A stretch of DNA of 64,000 nucleotides from PALSA-1440 sp050011195. GTDB lineage: Bacteria > Verrucomicrobiota > Verrucomicrobiia > Limisphaerales > UBA8199. The stretch lies in assembly GCA_050011195.1 (NCBI GenBank), contig JBEKJO010000010.1:1-64000 (forward strand). Direction: 5' to 3'. How positions within the stretch are numbered: the stretch's first letter is position 1; every line of letters starts with the position of its first letter. The notes under the pieces were generated by a model. The model did not search any database. It worked only from the letters and a program-made list of their open reading frames with translations, and was not told the DNA's origin. The translations under genes and the position numbers were made by a program. This document shows, piece by piece, positions 8,517-16,870 of this stretch.

Positions 8517-9230
8517 ATGAAAAAGAAACTTCTGATCACATTCACACTCGCCGCCGCGCTGCTGCCCCCAATCTTGCGCGCCGAGGAAACCAACCAGTGG
8601 ACCTTCGACGTGTCGCTCTACGGCTTGGCCGCCGGCATGTCTGGCAACGTCACCGTCAAAGGAATCTCTTCTGACGTGGATGTCGGCTTCGACAAGGTTT
8701 GGGACCATCTCCAATTCGGCGCCATGGGCAGTGCCCGCGTGGGCTATGGCCGTTGGGGCTTGTCCACGGAGGTCATCTATATGGACCTGGAGGGAGTCAA
8801 AGGCCCATTCACAGTCACGGCTCAACAGTGGCTCGTCCAACCGGCGCTCGAATACAGCGTCTGCCAGTATTTTGGAGTCTATGCCGGCACGCGCTACAAC
8901 AACATCGCTCTGGATTTGAACGGGCCGCTTGGGAAGAACCCTTCGGGCACGCACGAATGGTGGGATCCGATCATTGGGGCCCAGGCCTGCTTGCCCATCT
9001 GGAAAACCATCAGTCTCCATGTCAAGGGGGACATCGGCGGCTTTGATGTGGGTTCGAGACTGACCTGGCAGGCGTATCCCTACCTAAACTGGCAGATTTC
9101 CAAGCTCGCCTCGCTGCAAGCGGGCTATCGCCTCCTTTACACCGATTACGAAACCGGCAGCGGCTTGAACCGGTTCAAATACGATATGCTGACCAGCGGT
9201 CCGCAGGTCGGGTTTACGCTGCACTTCTAA
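8517..9230 (+). CDS. Outer-membrane beta-barrel protein
   Basis: 237 residues from the ATG at 8517, chosen because MKKKLLITFTLAAALLPP starts a textbook signal peptide; an in-frame ATG at 8487 adds ten polar residues. Mature strands alternate polar and hydrophobic residues (WTFDVSLYGLAAG, GSARVGYGRWGLSTEV, EYSVCQYFGVYAGTRYNN, LQAGYRLLYTDYE) and the protein ends in the typical C-terminal barrel strand VGFTLHF with terminal Phe. This fits an 8-stranded OmpA/OmpW-like barrel. Substrate or role unknown. Confidence 0.85.
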   Translation: MKKKLLITFTLAAALLPPILRAEETNQWTFDVSLYGLAAGMSGNVTVKGISSDVDVGFDKVWDHLQFGAMGSARVGYGRWGLSTEVIYMDLEGVKGPFTVTAQQWLVQPALEYSVCQYFGVYAGTRYNNIALDLNGPLGKNPSGTHEWWDPIIGAQACLPIWKTISLHVKGDIGGFDVGSRLTWQAYPYLNWQISKLASLQAGYRLLYTDYETGSGLNRFKYDMLTSGPQVGFTLHF

Positions 9231-9320
9231 ATTGGAAACATCTCTGAACATTTCAATTGGGCAAACCCTGAACCGGCCAAAACAACAAACAACAACAGGA
9301 CACCCGTGAACAGCAAACCT

Positions 9321-9983
9321 ATGAAAAGCAACTACGTCCGCATAGTCTCTCTCGCCGCCACGACTGTGGCTGCCGCGGTTCTCCTGACCGGCTGCGGCAC
9401 CCTCGCTGGCTACAAACAGGCGGACAAGACCGGCGTCGGCATCGCTGAGTTCCGCGATGAAATCGTCAAGGGCAAAACCGCCATTGACAACACGGTGGTA
9501 GCCCTCGACCAGATTGCCGCTTCGGCCAACACCGACCCGCGCAAGGCGTTCGAGCAATTCAGCAAGGCAGTGGATAATCTTGAATCCATCGCCAACAAGG
9601 CGAAAAAGCGCGGCGAGGACATGAGGGAACAGGGCCAGGCGTACTTCAAGCAATGGGAAGAGCAAATGGCCGAAGTGAAGAATCCGGAAATCCGCAAGCT
9701 GGCGGAGGAGCGCAAAGCCAAGCTCCAGGAAAGCTTCGCGAGCATCCGGAATTACACAGAGCCGCTCAAAGCGCAGTTCGATCCCTGGATGTCCGACCTG
9801 AAGGACTTGCAAAAGTACCTAAGTAACGACCTGACCATTGCCGGCGTGGACGCCGCCAAGGGTCAATTTGCCAAGACCCGGGCCGACGGCGTGGAGGTGC
9901 AGAAGTCCATGGACGGCCTGGTCGCCGAACTCAACACCATCGCCGCAGCCCTCACGCCGGCGAAGGTGGAGGCAAAGAAATAA
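9321..9983 (+). CDS. DUF2959 family lipoprotein
   Basis: 220 residues from the ATG at 9321; a GTG at 9306 is also possible. Lipobox LLTGC with Cys 25. The mature protein is almost entirely helical and highly charged, with coiled-coil-prone stretches and the family-like segment YFKQWEEQM. DUF2959 proteins are periplasmic or outer-membrane-anchored lipoproteins of unknown function. It ends one nt before the next gene starts, so the two are probably co-translated. Confidence 0.85.
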   Translation: MKSNYVRIVSLAATTVAAAVLLTGCGTLAGYKQADKTGVGIAEFRDEIVKGKTAIDNTVVALDQIAASANTDPRKAFEQFSKAVDNLESIANKAKKRGEDMREQGQAYFKQWEEQMAEVKNPEIRKLAEERKAKLQESFASIRNYTEPLKAQFDPWMSDLKDLQKYLSNDLTIAGVDAAKGQFAKTRADGVEVQKSMDGLVAELNTIAAALTPAKVEAKK

Positions 9984-9984
9984 T

Positions 9985-10302
9985 ATGAGACCAAACCACA
10001 GCACGTTGCTGTTTACGGATCACACGCAACTCGTCACTTGCCCCTCGCCCCGGGCCGCCGGCCCCGCCCTCACCTTCGTGCTGATCCTCGTGTTGGCGAC
10101 GGGCTGCAGCGGCATCAACGCGAGCCAGTCCGTTTCCCCGTTGGACTTCCTCTTGCCGGGCCTTCACATGCAGAACGGCCCCGCGTCGCCGGCGGTGCCG
10201 CTCGAAACCAACCCCTCTCCTGTGCTGGCCCAATCCAGCCCAATTCCCCCCGTAGATCCACTAACGCACAACGTCCCAACTGCTGAAAGAAAACGCTCAT
10301 GA
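9985..10302 (+). CDS. Small lipoprotein with heptamer-derived N-terminus
   Basis: 105 residues. The signal is unusually long: residues 8-27 are encoded by the degenerate ACTG-type repeat DNA, and only then follow LTFVLILVLATGC (lipobox, Cys 41). The mature 64 residues are Pro/Ser-rich. It overlaps the next gene by ATGA (10299-10302). No family recognised. Confidence 0.65.
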   Translation: MRPNHSTLLFTDHTQLVTCPSPRAAGPALTFVLILVLATGCSGINASQSVSPLDFLLPGLHMQNGPASPAVPLETNPSPVLAQSSPIPPVDPLTHNVPTAERKRS

Positions 10303-11507
10303 AAACCACGAAACTTATCGCCTCTGCTGCCTTGGTCCTGGCCCTCTGGTGCAGCGCCCACGCGCAGCAGAATGCACCCTCACCGGCGCCCCCGCCAGCC
10401 GCGCCACCGCAATTCAGCGAGGCGGACCTCGAAAAACTCCTCGCACCCATCGCCCTCTATCCAGACCCACTCATCGCCACCATCCTGCCCGCCTCCGTCT
10501 ATCCGCTCGAAATTGTCCAGGCCGCCCGGTTCGTCAAGGACACCAACAACCTGTCCAAACTCGACGACCAACCCTGGGACGAGAACGTGAAAGCCGTGGC
10601 GAGGTTCCCCGAGCTGATTGCGAAGATGGACGCGGATCTTTCGTGGACCACCGATCTGGGCCAGGCGTTTCTCGAACAGCAAAAGGAGGCGATGGATACG
10701 ATCCAGTCGCTGCGCGCCAAAGCGCAGACCCTCGGCACGCTCAAGACGACCCCGCAGCAAGTGGTCATGGTCACCAATACCATCGTCGAGAAAACGATCG
10801 AGCAGCAACTGGTCTATGTCACGAACACGGTCGTTCAAATCCAGCCATCCAATCCTCAGGTCATCTACATCCCGACCTATAACCCTTATTACGTCTATTA
10901 TCCGCCCCCCGTATACTATGTCGGTCCGCCGCCAGTCGTCACCTTTGCCGCCGGCATCACCGTTGGGTTGATCCTCGCGAACAATTGCAACTGGCACCAC
11001 GGCGGAATCTACGTGGGCCATCATGGTGTGGCCGTGTGGGGCGGCAGCAGTTACCACGGCCACGGAAACGTGAACGTCAACGTGAACCGGAACGTCAACA
11101 TCAACAACACCACGATCAACAACGTCAACCGGACGTCGCAACAATGGCAGCCCGATCAAAGCCGGCTGCGCACCTCCGGCGCGCCCGGCGCGAAGGCCAG
11201 CACACAGACGGCACAAGCTCGCGGCTGGAGTTCCGGCGGGGCCGTGACCCGGCCGGCCACCAGTACTGGCACAGTGGCCGCGCGACCTGGCCCGGCTCCT
11301 TCCGCCAGCCGGCCCAGCCCGTCGCCCAGCCCGTCCTACAACCGTCCCGCCTCCGGCTCCTCCTCCCAGCGATCGCCGGGCGCTTCACGCGATAGCGCCT
11401 TCGGCGGCATCAGCAGCGGGACCGGGACGCGGGACTCCAGCCATCGTGGCTCAGCCAGCCGTGGCGGCGGCAGCGGCGGACGCCCCCTTGGCGGTCGTGG
11501 GCGTTAA
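10299..11507 (+). CDS. DUF3300 exported protein with low-complexity tail
   Basis: 402 residues; signal peptide 1-22 (AHAQQ). Residues 38-225 match DUF3300: LEKLLAPIALYPDPLIATIL, V-Y-P-L-E-I-V-Q-A-A-R, a DQPWDENVKAVARFPE segment, and the strand PQVIYIPTYNPYYVYYP. A His/Gly-rich segment and NVNVNVNRNVNINN repeats follow, then a Ser/Pro/Gly-rich basic tail, likely surface-exposed. DUF3300 genes are commonly followed by a DUF2950 gene, as here. Function unknown; an envelope or secretion accessory role is inferred. Confidence 0.9.
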   Translation: MKTTKLIASAALVLALWCSAHAQQNAPSPAPPPAAPPQFSEADLEKLLAPIALYPDPLIATILPASVYPLEIVQAARFVKDTNNLSKLDDQPWDENVKAVARFPELIAKMDADLSWTTDLGQAFLEQQKEAMDTIQSLRAKAQTLGTLKTTPQQVVMVTNTIVEKTIEQQLVYVTNTVVQIQPSNPQVIYIPTYNPYYVYYPPPVYYVGPPPVVTFAAGITVGLILANNCNWHHGGIYVGHHGVAVWGGSSYHGHGNVNVNVNRNVNINNTTINNVNRTSQQWQPDQSRLRTSGAPGAKASTQTAQARGWSSGGAVTRPATSTGTVAARPGPAPSASRPSPSPSPSYNRPASGSSSQRSPGASRDSAFGGISSGTGTRDSSHRGSASRGGGSGGRPLGGRGR

Positions 11508-11539
11508 CACTCGACAACGAACAATTCACAAAGACACTT

Positions 11540-12496
11540 ATGAAATTCTTCTCCAATCCTATGACACCTGCCCCTTTGCACCACACCCTCGCTTTCACCC
11601 TGGCCTTGGCGTTGTCTGCTTCTGTGACCCTCCCAGCGGCCGAAACCGGCCGCACCTTCGCCACGCCGGAAGCGGCCGTCGCCGCTCTCACCATCGCCGT
11701 GAGCACTACCAACCAAACCGAGCTACACGCGATCTTCGGCCCGGCCACGGAAGACCTGGTCAATCCCGATCCCGTGCAAGCCGCCAACGAGTTCGCCTCG
11801 TTCGCCGCCGCGCTCAGTGAGACAAACCATCTCGCGCGCGAGTCGGACACGCGCTGCATCCTTGAACTGGGCCATGACGCCTGGCCTTTCCCCGTGCCGA
11901 TCGTGCAAACCAATGGCCGCTGGTTCTTCGACACCCAGGCGGGCAGGGAAGAGGTGCTCAATCGCCGCATCGGCCGCAACGAACTGGAAACGCTCGATGT
12001 CGTGCGCGCTTACGTCGAAGCCCAGCGCGAATACGCCTCAAAGGACCGCGACGGCAGTGGGGTGCTCAAGTTCGCGCAGAAAATCATCAGCACGCCCGGC
12101 AAGAAAGACGGTTTGTTCTGGTCGCCCGATTTGGACGGCGAGATCAGCCCGCTCGGTCCGCTCGCCGCCGACGCCGCGGCCGAGGGGTACAGCCAAGCAA
12201 AGACACCCCCTGGCGACGGACCGCGACCTTTCCACGGATACCTGTTCAAAATCCTCACGCGCCAGGGTAAAAACGCCCCGGGCGGAAAGTACGACTACAT
12301 CATCAACGGAAACATGATCGGCGGCTTCGCGCTCGTGGCGTGGCCAGCCGAGTACGGGCAGAGCGGCGTCATGACCTTCATTGTAAATCAGCAAGGCCGC
12401 GTTTATCAGAAAGCCCTCGGCCCGCAGACGGCGAAAACCGTCGGGAAGATGAAAGCATACGATCCAGACAAGACTTGGACGATCTCACCCGACTGA
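11540..12496 (+). CDS. DUF2950 exported protein
   Basis: 318 residues with a signal peptide ending around residue 36. It matches DUF2950: TFATPEAAVAALTIAV, V-Q-T-N-G-R-W-F-F-D-T, GREEVLNRRIGRNEL, a V-E-A-Q-R-E-Y-A segment, and the near-invariant F-H-G-Y-L-F-K-I-L-T-R-Q-G. It lies 32 nt after the DUF3300 gene, the family's usual partner. The pair is widespread in Proteobacteria and Verrucomicrobiota; the molecular function is unknown. Confidence 0.9.
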   Translation: MKFFSNPMTPAPLHHTLAFTLALALSASVTLPAAETGRTFATPEAAVAALTIAVSTTNQTELHAIFGPATEDLVNPDPVQAANEFASFAAALSETNHLARESDTRCILELGHDAWPFPVPIVQTNGRWFFDTQAGREEVLNRRIGRNELETLDVVRAYVEAQREYASKDRDGSGVLKFAQKIISTPGKKDGLFWSPDLDGEISPLGPLAADAAAEGYSQAKTPPGDGPRPFHGYLFKILTRQGKNAPGGKYDYIINGNMIGGFALVAWPAEYGQSGVMTFIVNQQGRVYQKALGPQTAKTVGKMKAYDPDKTWTISPD

Positions 12497-12504
12497 ACTC
12501 AAAC

Positions 12505-12855
12505 ATGCACAAACCCGCAGCGACAAAAGCCGACGCGAGACTTCAGGCCACCGCCAAGAATGTCTTCGAGCACGCCCGCAATTTGCTGATGTGCGCCACC
12601 CTGCTGGCTTTGGGCCTGGTGGCCCGCACTCGGTCGGGAGATCTGCTGGGCGCCTCGCTCCTAAAGGAGGCCATCGGCTGGGGTGTGATCACCGTGGCAG
12701 CGGCGTTGGCGCTGCTCAACTTGTGGATGGGTGTCCTCCGGCTAAGAGAGTGGAAGCATTGGAAGTTGTGGAGTGTGGTCTTGCTGGCCACCTACGCCGC
12801 CATCGCGCTGCGCGTGGTGGAGGTCTTGGCGCTGGTTCGACTGCAGGGAAAGTAA
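12505..12855 (+). CDS. Small three-TM inner-membrane protein
   Basis: 116 residues. Hydrophobic segments lie at about 28-42 (LLMCATLLALGLVA), 57-77 (GWGVITVAAALALLNLWMGVL) and 87-108. Basic residues R-L-R-E-W-K-H-W-K separate the last two. It begins 8 nt after the DUF2950 stop, so it is probably co-transcribed. No family recognised. Confidence 0.65.
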   Translation: MHKPAATKADARLQATAKNVFEHARNLLMCATLLALGLVARTRSGDLLGASLLKEAIGWGVITVAAALALLNLWMGVLRLREWKHWKLWSVVLLATYAAIALRVVEVLALVRLQGK

Positions 12856-12859
12856 ATCG

Positions 12860-13324
12860 ATGAAAATCAAAACTCACAAGCTTCTATTTTCCGGCCTGCT
12901 CGCCCTTGGCGCCATCAGCTTCGTCGGTTGCCAATCCGCCCATCAGCCGGGCAGCTCCAGCCATGCTTCTTTGACCGTCAAAGGCCGGAGCGACGCGGAG
13001 ATTCGCCAGGCGACCAAGACGGTTTTTGCCGAAGACGGATACACGCTCGTGTTGGAAGGCGAGAAGTTTATGGGATTCCAGCGGCCCGGGAGCCGGCGCG
13101 ACGCGCTCAAATGGGGCGGCTGGTCTGGCGAAGGTGTGGTGATCCGCGCCAAAGTGAAGATGAGCAAGCTGGCGGATGATTCGCGCCTGCTGCAACTCGA
13201 CATGTTCGCCGTGCGCGACGCGGGTGACGGCATCGTCGAAAGCGAAAGCCGCATGATCCTGCTAAACAAAAAGCCCTATCGCCAGCTGATGAAGGAGATC
13301 GGCAAGCGCCTGCAAGCACAATGA
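12860..13324 (+). CDS. Small lipoprotein, unknown function
   Basis: 154 residues; lipobox SFVGC with Cys 24. The mature part (VKGRSDAEIRQATKTVFAED, then beta strands MGFQRPGS, GVVIRAKVKM, DSRLLQLDMFAV) looks like a compact alpha/beta domain of a kind seen in small periplasmic lipoproteins. It starts 4 nt after the preceding stop. Confidence 0.7.
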   Translation: MKIKTHKLLFSGLLALGAISFVGCQSAHQPGSSSHASLTVKGRSDAEIRQATKTVFAEDGYTLVLEGEKFMGFQRPGSRRDALKWGGWSGEGVVIRAKVKMSKLADDSRLLQLDMFAVRDAGDGIVESESRMILLNKKPYRQLMKEIGKRLQAQ

Positions 13325-13388
13325 GTCAACTCCAACCCGGAACTCCGGTCTCAAATAAGAATGCTCAACGAAACGGAACGGATGACGT

Positions 13389-14816
13389 ATGCGCGCTAAA
13401 CCCACCCCTCGCCCTTGGTCACTGATTACTGATCACCGGTCACTGACCACTCTGAGCCTCCTCTGGCTCACCTTGGGCGCGGGCTGCCACCTCGTGCAGA
13501 GAGCAGTGGATGTTCCGGGCCAAACCGTCCGCGCCGTCACACCCGGCAAGAAAGGGGAGCACACGGTGGACCCCGTGGACGTGCAGCAAAAGCTGTTACG
13601 GTTCGCGGATGAATACTCCACGCGCATGACACTGGGGGTTGACAAACTCCGGCGCGGCACCAACGAGCTTGACCCTGCGGAAGCCCTCCGATGGAAGCTC
13701 ATGCTCGGCACCGAGACCTGTTCCATCGCCTCCGGGCCGAACGCCGTCGCCGATCTGCTGGACCTGACCGTGTTCGTCACCGTGATGCGGACAGCGCTGG
13801 AAGACTATTGGCAACCGAAAGTCTTCGGCGAATCCGCGCAACCCATGCTGGAAAGCTGTCGGAACGCCGAGACGGAGATCTGGCAGCTCGCCAGCACCGT
13901 GCTCAAACCGGAGCAGCAGGCGGAATTGCGCAAGGCGATTGAGGTGTGGCACCGGCAGAATCCGGAGCCGGAGAAGGTGCTGGCGGCGCGGGCGCTGGGT
14001 TTCGCCTCGCAAGTCGTGCAGGCGAACCAGGCCGCCACCGCCAAACCCGGCAGCGTGTTCGACCTGCTCCAGGTTGACCCGCTCTCCGGCCTGGACCCGG
14101 CGGTACGCGAGATTGCCCAGACGCGGCTGTTTGCCGAGCGCGCGCTCTTCGTGACCCAGAAGATGCCGACATTGCTGCGCTGGCAAACCGAACTTCTGAC
14201 GGCCAACGCGGTGGGAATGCCCGCCATGCAGCAGATGGTCACCAATTCCACGCAGATCGCAACTTCGGTCGAACGCTTCGCCCGTGTGGCCGAGCAGTTG
14301 CCCGGTCAAGTCAGCACCGAACGCGAGGAAATCCTCAAGGCGCTCCAGGCGCAGGAGAGCAAGCTGACGCCGCTGGTCAACGAGGTGCGCCAGACGCTGG
14401 CGACGGGAACGCAAATGTCCTCTTCGCTGAACACGACGCTCACAACCTTCGACGGGCTAATGAAACGGTTCGGCGTCGGTGAAACGAACAATGCCGCACC
14501 GCCGGCCACCAACTCGTCGCCGTTCCGCATCCAGGACTACGGGCAGACGGCGGTGCAACTCGAAGGAGCGGCGCGCCAGTTGACCGAACTGCTCCAGACG
14601 CTCGATCAGATTCTTGACTCGACCAACCTCGCGGGCCTCGCTGCGAAAGTCAGCCCGGCGGTCCAGCAGGCGCAAGCCGGCGGGAAGGAAATCGTGGACT
14701 ACGCTTTCTGCAAAGGCATCCTGTTAGTCGCCCTCGCGCTGGCAGCCGCCCTGATCTACCGCTTTCTCGCCGCGCGCCTGATGCCAGCAAAGGTCTCAAA
14801 ATCAAACCCGCCATGA
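13389..14816 (+). CDS. Lipoprotein with helical periplasmic domain and C-terminal membrane anchor
   Basis: 475 residues. The N-terminus (SLITDHRSLTTLS) is encoded by heptamer-type repeats, followed by lipobox LGAGC (Cys 33). The centre is long amphipathic helices (LPGQVSTEREEILKALQAQE, QLEGAARQLTELLQTLDQIL), reminiscent of the stalk of chemoreceptor-like proteins. A single TM segment (GILLVALALAAALIYRFLA, about 444-462) precedes a short basic tail. A protein lipidated at one end and TM-anchored at the other could bridge or tether membranes; that is inference. Its stop overlaps the next start (ATGA, 14813-14816). Confidence 0.65.
   Translation: MRAKPTPRPWSLITDHRSLTTLSLLWLTLGAGCHLVQRAVDVPGQTVRAVTPGKKGEHTVDPVDVQQKLLRFADEYSTRMTLGVDKLRRGTNELDPAEALRWKLMLGTETCSIASGPNAVADLLDLTVFVTVMRTALEDYWQPKVFGESAQPMLESCRNAETEIWQLASTVLKPEQQAELRKAIEVWHRQNPEPEKVLAARALGFASQVVQANQAATAKPGSVFDLLQVDPLSGLDPAVREIAQTRLFAERALFVTQKMPTLLRWQTELLTANAVGMPAMQQMVTNSTQIATSVERFARVAEQLPGQVSTEREEILKALQAQESKLTPLVNEVRQTLATGTQMSSSLNTTLTTFDGLMKRFGVGETNNAAPPATNSSPFRIQDYGQTAVQLEGAARQLTELLQTLDQILDSTNLAGLAAKVSPAVQQAQAGGKEIVDYAFCKGILLVALALAAALIYRFLAARLMPAKVSKSNPP
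13410..13450 (+). repeat. Degenerate ACTGATY heptamers in a signal region
   Basis: Copies of the form CACTGATTACTGATCACCGG followed by TCACTGACCACT encode residues 11-22 of the overlapping lipoprotein. CCCCTCGCCC precedes the array, a word also adjacent to the arrays near 6995 and 10045. Confidence 0.65.
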
Positions 14817-16105
14817 CCAAGCCTATTCCCTCACCCCTGTCCACGGTTTACTGTTCACTGTTTACTGGCCACTCGCCGCTGGGTAGGGCGCGTCACTCCG
14901 TGCGCGCCGCCACTTGCCTGAGTCTCGCCGTGGCGGCCGTTTCAGCCTTCGGGGCTGAGCCCGCCAGTTTCCTCCAACCCGTCCTCACCACCAATTACGT
15001 TGTGGTCACGAACATTGTCGTCGTAACCAACTACGTCACCGTCTCGAACGCTGCTCCCAGTCCCCGCCCCCTCACTGCGGGCCGCACAAGCTCTGCCTTG
15101 CCCGACTTGAGTTGGGTCCCACCGCAGGACAGCTATGACTGGATTCAACTCAACACCGGCGAATGGCTCAAGGGTCGCATCAAGGCCATGCAGGAGCGCC
15201 AGATTGAGTTCTTCAGCGAAAAGTTGAGTGACGTCACCTTCGACTGGAAAGACATCCGGCAAGTGCGTTCCCCCCGCACCATTGACGTATTGTTCGTAGG
15301 CGGCAAGAAGGTGTCAGGTCCCGTCACGGTGACACCAGAACGCGTCACAGTTGGCGGCGCACCACCGTATGTCGTTCCCCGTGACGAGCTACAAAGCCTC
15401 ACGCCAGGGGGGGGCAAGGAGCGGGATTACTGGTCGATCGACCTGTCAGCCGGACTGTCCTTGCAAAGCGGCAACACCCGGGCGGTCCAATACAATGCCC
15501 AGGTCGGGCTCCAGCGCCGCACCCCGGACACGCGCCTCAGTCTCGATTACATCGGCAATTTCAGCAGCGTTAACGACGTCGAGAGCGCCAACAATCACCG
15601 CGTAAACACCGAATTCGACCTGTGGTTCTCGCGACGGTTCTATCTCGTCCTGCCGTTGGTCGAGTACTATAAGGACCCATTCCAGAACCTCGCCCATCGG
15701 GTCACCGCTGGCGTCGGCGTCGGCTACGACGTGATTGACCGCCCCAGCATGGAATGGAACATCACCACCGGTCCGGCCTACCAGTATGCCTGGTTTGATT
15801 CTACCGAACCGGGACAACCAACGGAGAAAGGCACCGCCGCGCTCACATTTGGCAGCCGCTTCAAATGGAACATCACTCCTCGCATCAAGTGGATACTGCA
15901 GTACCGCGGCCAATACACCAGCCGTGAGGTCGGCGAAACTACTCATCATGGCGTCAGCACCCTCTCGGTTGACCTCAACAAACGCCTCACGCTCGATGTT
16001 TCGGGCATTTGGGATCGCATCTCGGATCCCAAGGTTGGCGCGGACGGCGTTCGACCCAAGCCGGATGATTTTAGCCTGATCGTCGGATTGGGAGTGCATT
16101 TCTAA
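14813..16105 (+). CDS. DUF481 (YdiY-like) outer-membrane protein
   Basis: 430 residues. The N-terminus again contains heptamer-encoded residues (STVYCSLFTGHSPL) before the hydrophobic segment ending SAFGAE (about 49). Residues 100-195 are a small beta domain (ELKGRI-type: GEWLKGRIKAMQERQIEF, VTFDWKDIRQVRS). Residues 205-430 match DUF481: an aromatic-rich barrel with SLSTG-like LSLQSGNTRAVQYN, RRFYLVLPLVEYYKDPF, and terminal strand IVGLGVHF. These are salt-induced or porin-like barrels of unknown cargo. Last gene of the exported block. Confidence 0.85.
   Translation: MTKPIPSPLSTVYCSLFTGHSPLGRARHSVRAATCLSLAVAAVSAFGAEPASFLQPVLTTNYVVVTNIVVVTNYVTVSNAAPSPRPLTAGRTSSALPDLSWVPPQDSYDWIQLNTGEWLKGRIKAMQERQIEFFSEKLSDVTFDWKDIRQVRSPRTIDVLFVGGKKVSGPVTVTPERVTVGGAPPYVVPRDELQSLTPGGGKERDYWSIDLSAGLSLQSGNTRAVQYNAQVGLQRRTPDTRLSLDYIGNFSSVNDVESANNHRVNTEFDLWFSRRFYLVLPLVEYYKDPFQNLAHRVTAGVGVGYDVIDRPSMEWNITTGPAYQYAWFDSTEPGQPTEKGTAALTFGSRFKWNITPRIKWILQYRGQYTSREVGETTHHGVSTLSVDLNKRLTLDVSGIWDRISDPKVGADGVRPKPDDFSLIVGLGVHF
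14836..14875 (+). repeat. Heptamer array in the DUF481 gene leader
   Basis: In-register copies GTTTACTGTTCACTG then TTTACTGGCCACTCGCC encode residues 9-20. The 15-mer GTTTACTGTTCACTG is identical to a stretch of the array at about 6955. Confidence 0.75.
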
Positions 16106-16870
16106 ACCGAAGGAATCTGAGGAAGCGGCCAACAATCAACCCGATGAGAATGCCAGCCGATTCAAACTCACGATGAGCCACCGCGCGCTCGCGAAGGAGG
16201 TCAGTAAGACGACAAGACGCTGGTGAGGGGATCTCGAACCGGTGGCCGGGTCGTGGCGCGACAAGCCTCGGCCCACGGATCTGCCGCCGTCACTCACCCC
16301 ATCTGGACCAACGCCGCAGAGCAGCCAGTTTGTATCCTTGCCGGGATGGATTAGCACAGCTCCTTCTCTTTGTACAATGTGGTCTGTTCACTCCTCGCTG
16401 GTGCCGAACCAACTCCGATCCAGATTATGCGGCTGGAATCGTTGCCAAACAGAAGTCCTGAATGTTTCGCGATCCTTTTGCCATGAAACCGGCGAGCCCG
16501 CACCTGACTTTTGCTATAATTTGCGACAAAAGTCCCGTGGATCGGTGCAAAGGCGTGCAGGTTGCCTGGCTTCTCGACTTGCATAAATTGGCCCATTCTT
16601 GCACGTCATGGCATGGGCCACGGCTCCCTGGACAGATTCGAATCCCTTCGCTCGCTCCAATCCTACCAAGGGTTTTCTCACTCACCCCTCGTTTTGGCAC
16701 AGTTTTGACCCAGTTTCGCGGGTGGGTGTCCCCAAAATCCGGTCTTCGGAGCTTTCGCAATTCTGTTTTGGGCCCGCCTGCTCCGCCGCTCTCGACGACC
16801 CGGGTTCCCCAAGTTTCTCGCGGGCCCGGTCGCCCAAAGGGCTCGCCGCCCGACAGCCCTAAAATGGGAT
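16106..16870 (+). other. Left margin of the accessory element, no intact gene
   Basis: No convincing gene. At 16371-16460 one frame reads GAEPTPIQIMRL, matching GAEPTALQIVRL of the HTH gene at 26197-26538; ungapped DNA identity over 60 nt is about 60% by eye. This is taken as a decayed copy. The rest shows no recognisable coding or structural signal. Confidence 0.5.

Noticed and set aside
16220..16250. TGGTGAGGGGATCTCGAACC, reminiscent of a reverse-oriented tRNA 3' end at the left margin
   Set aside because: The stem does not pair beyond two positions and no upstream tRNA body follows.
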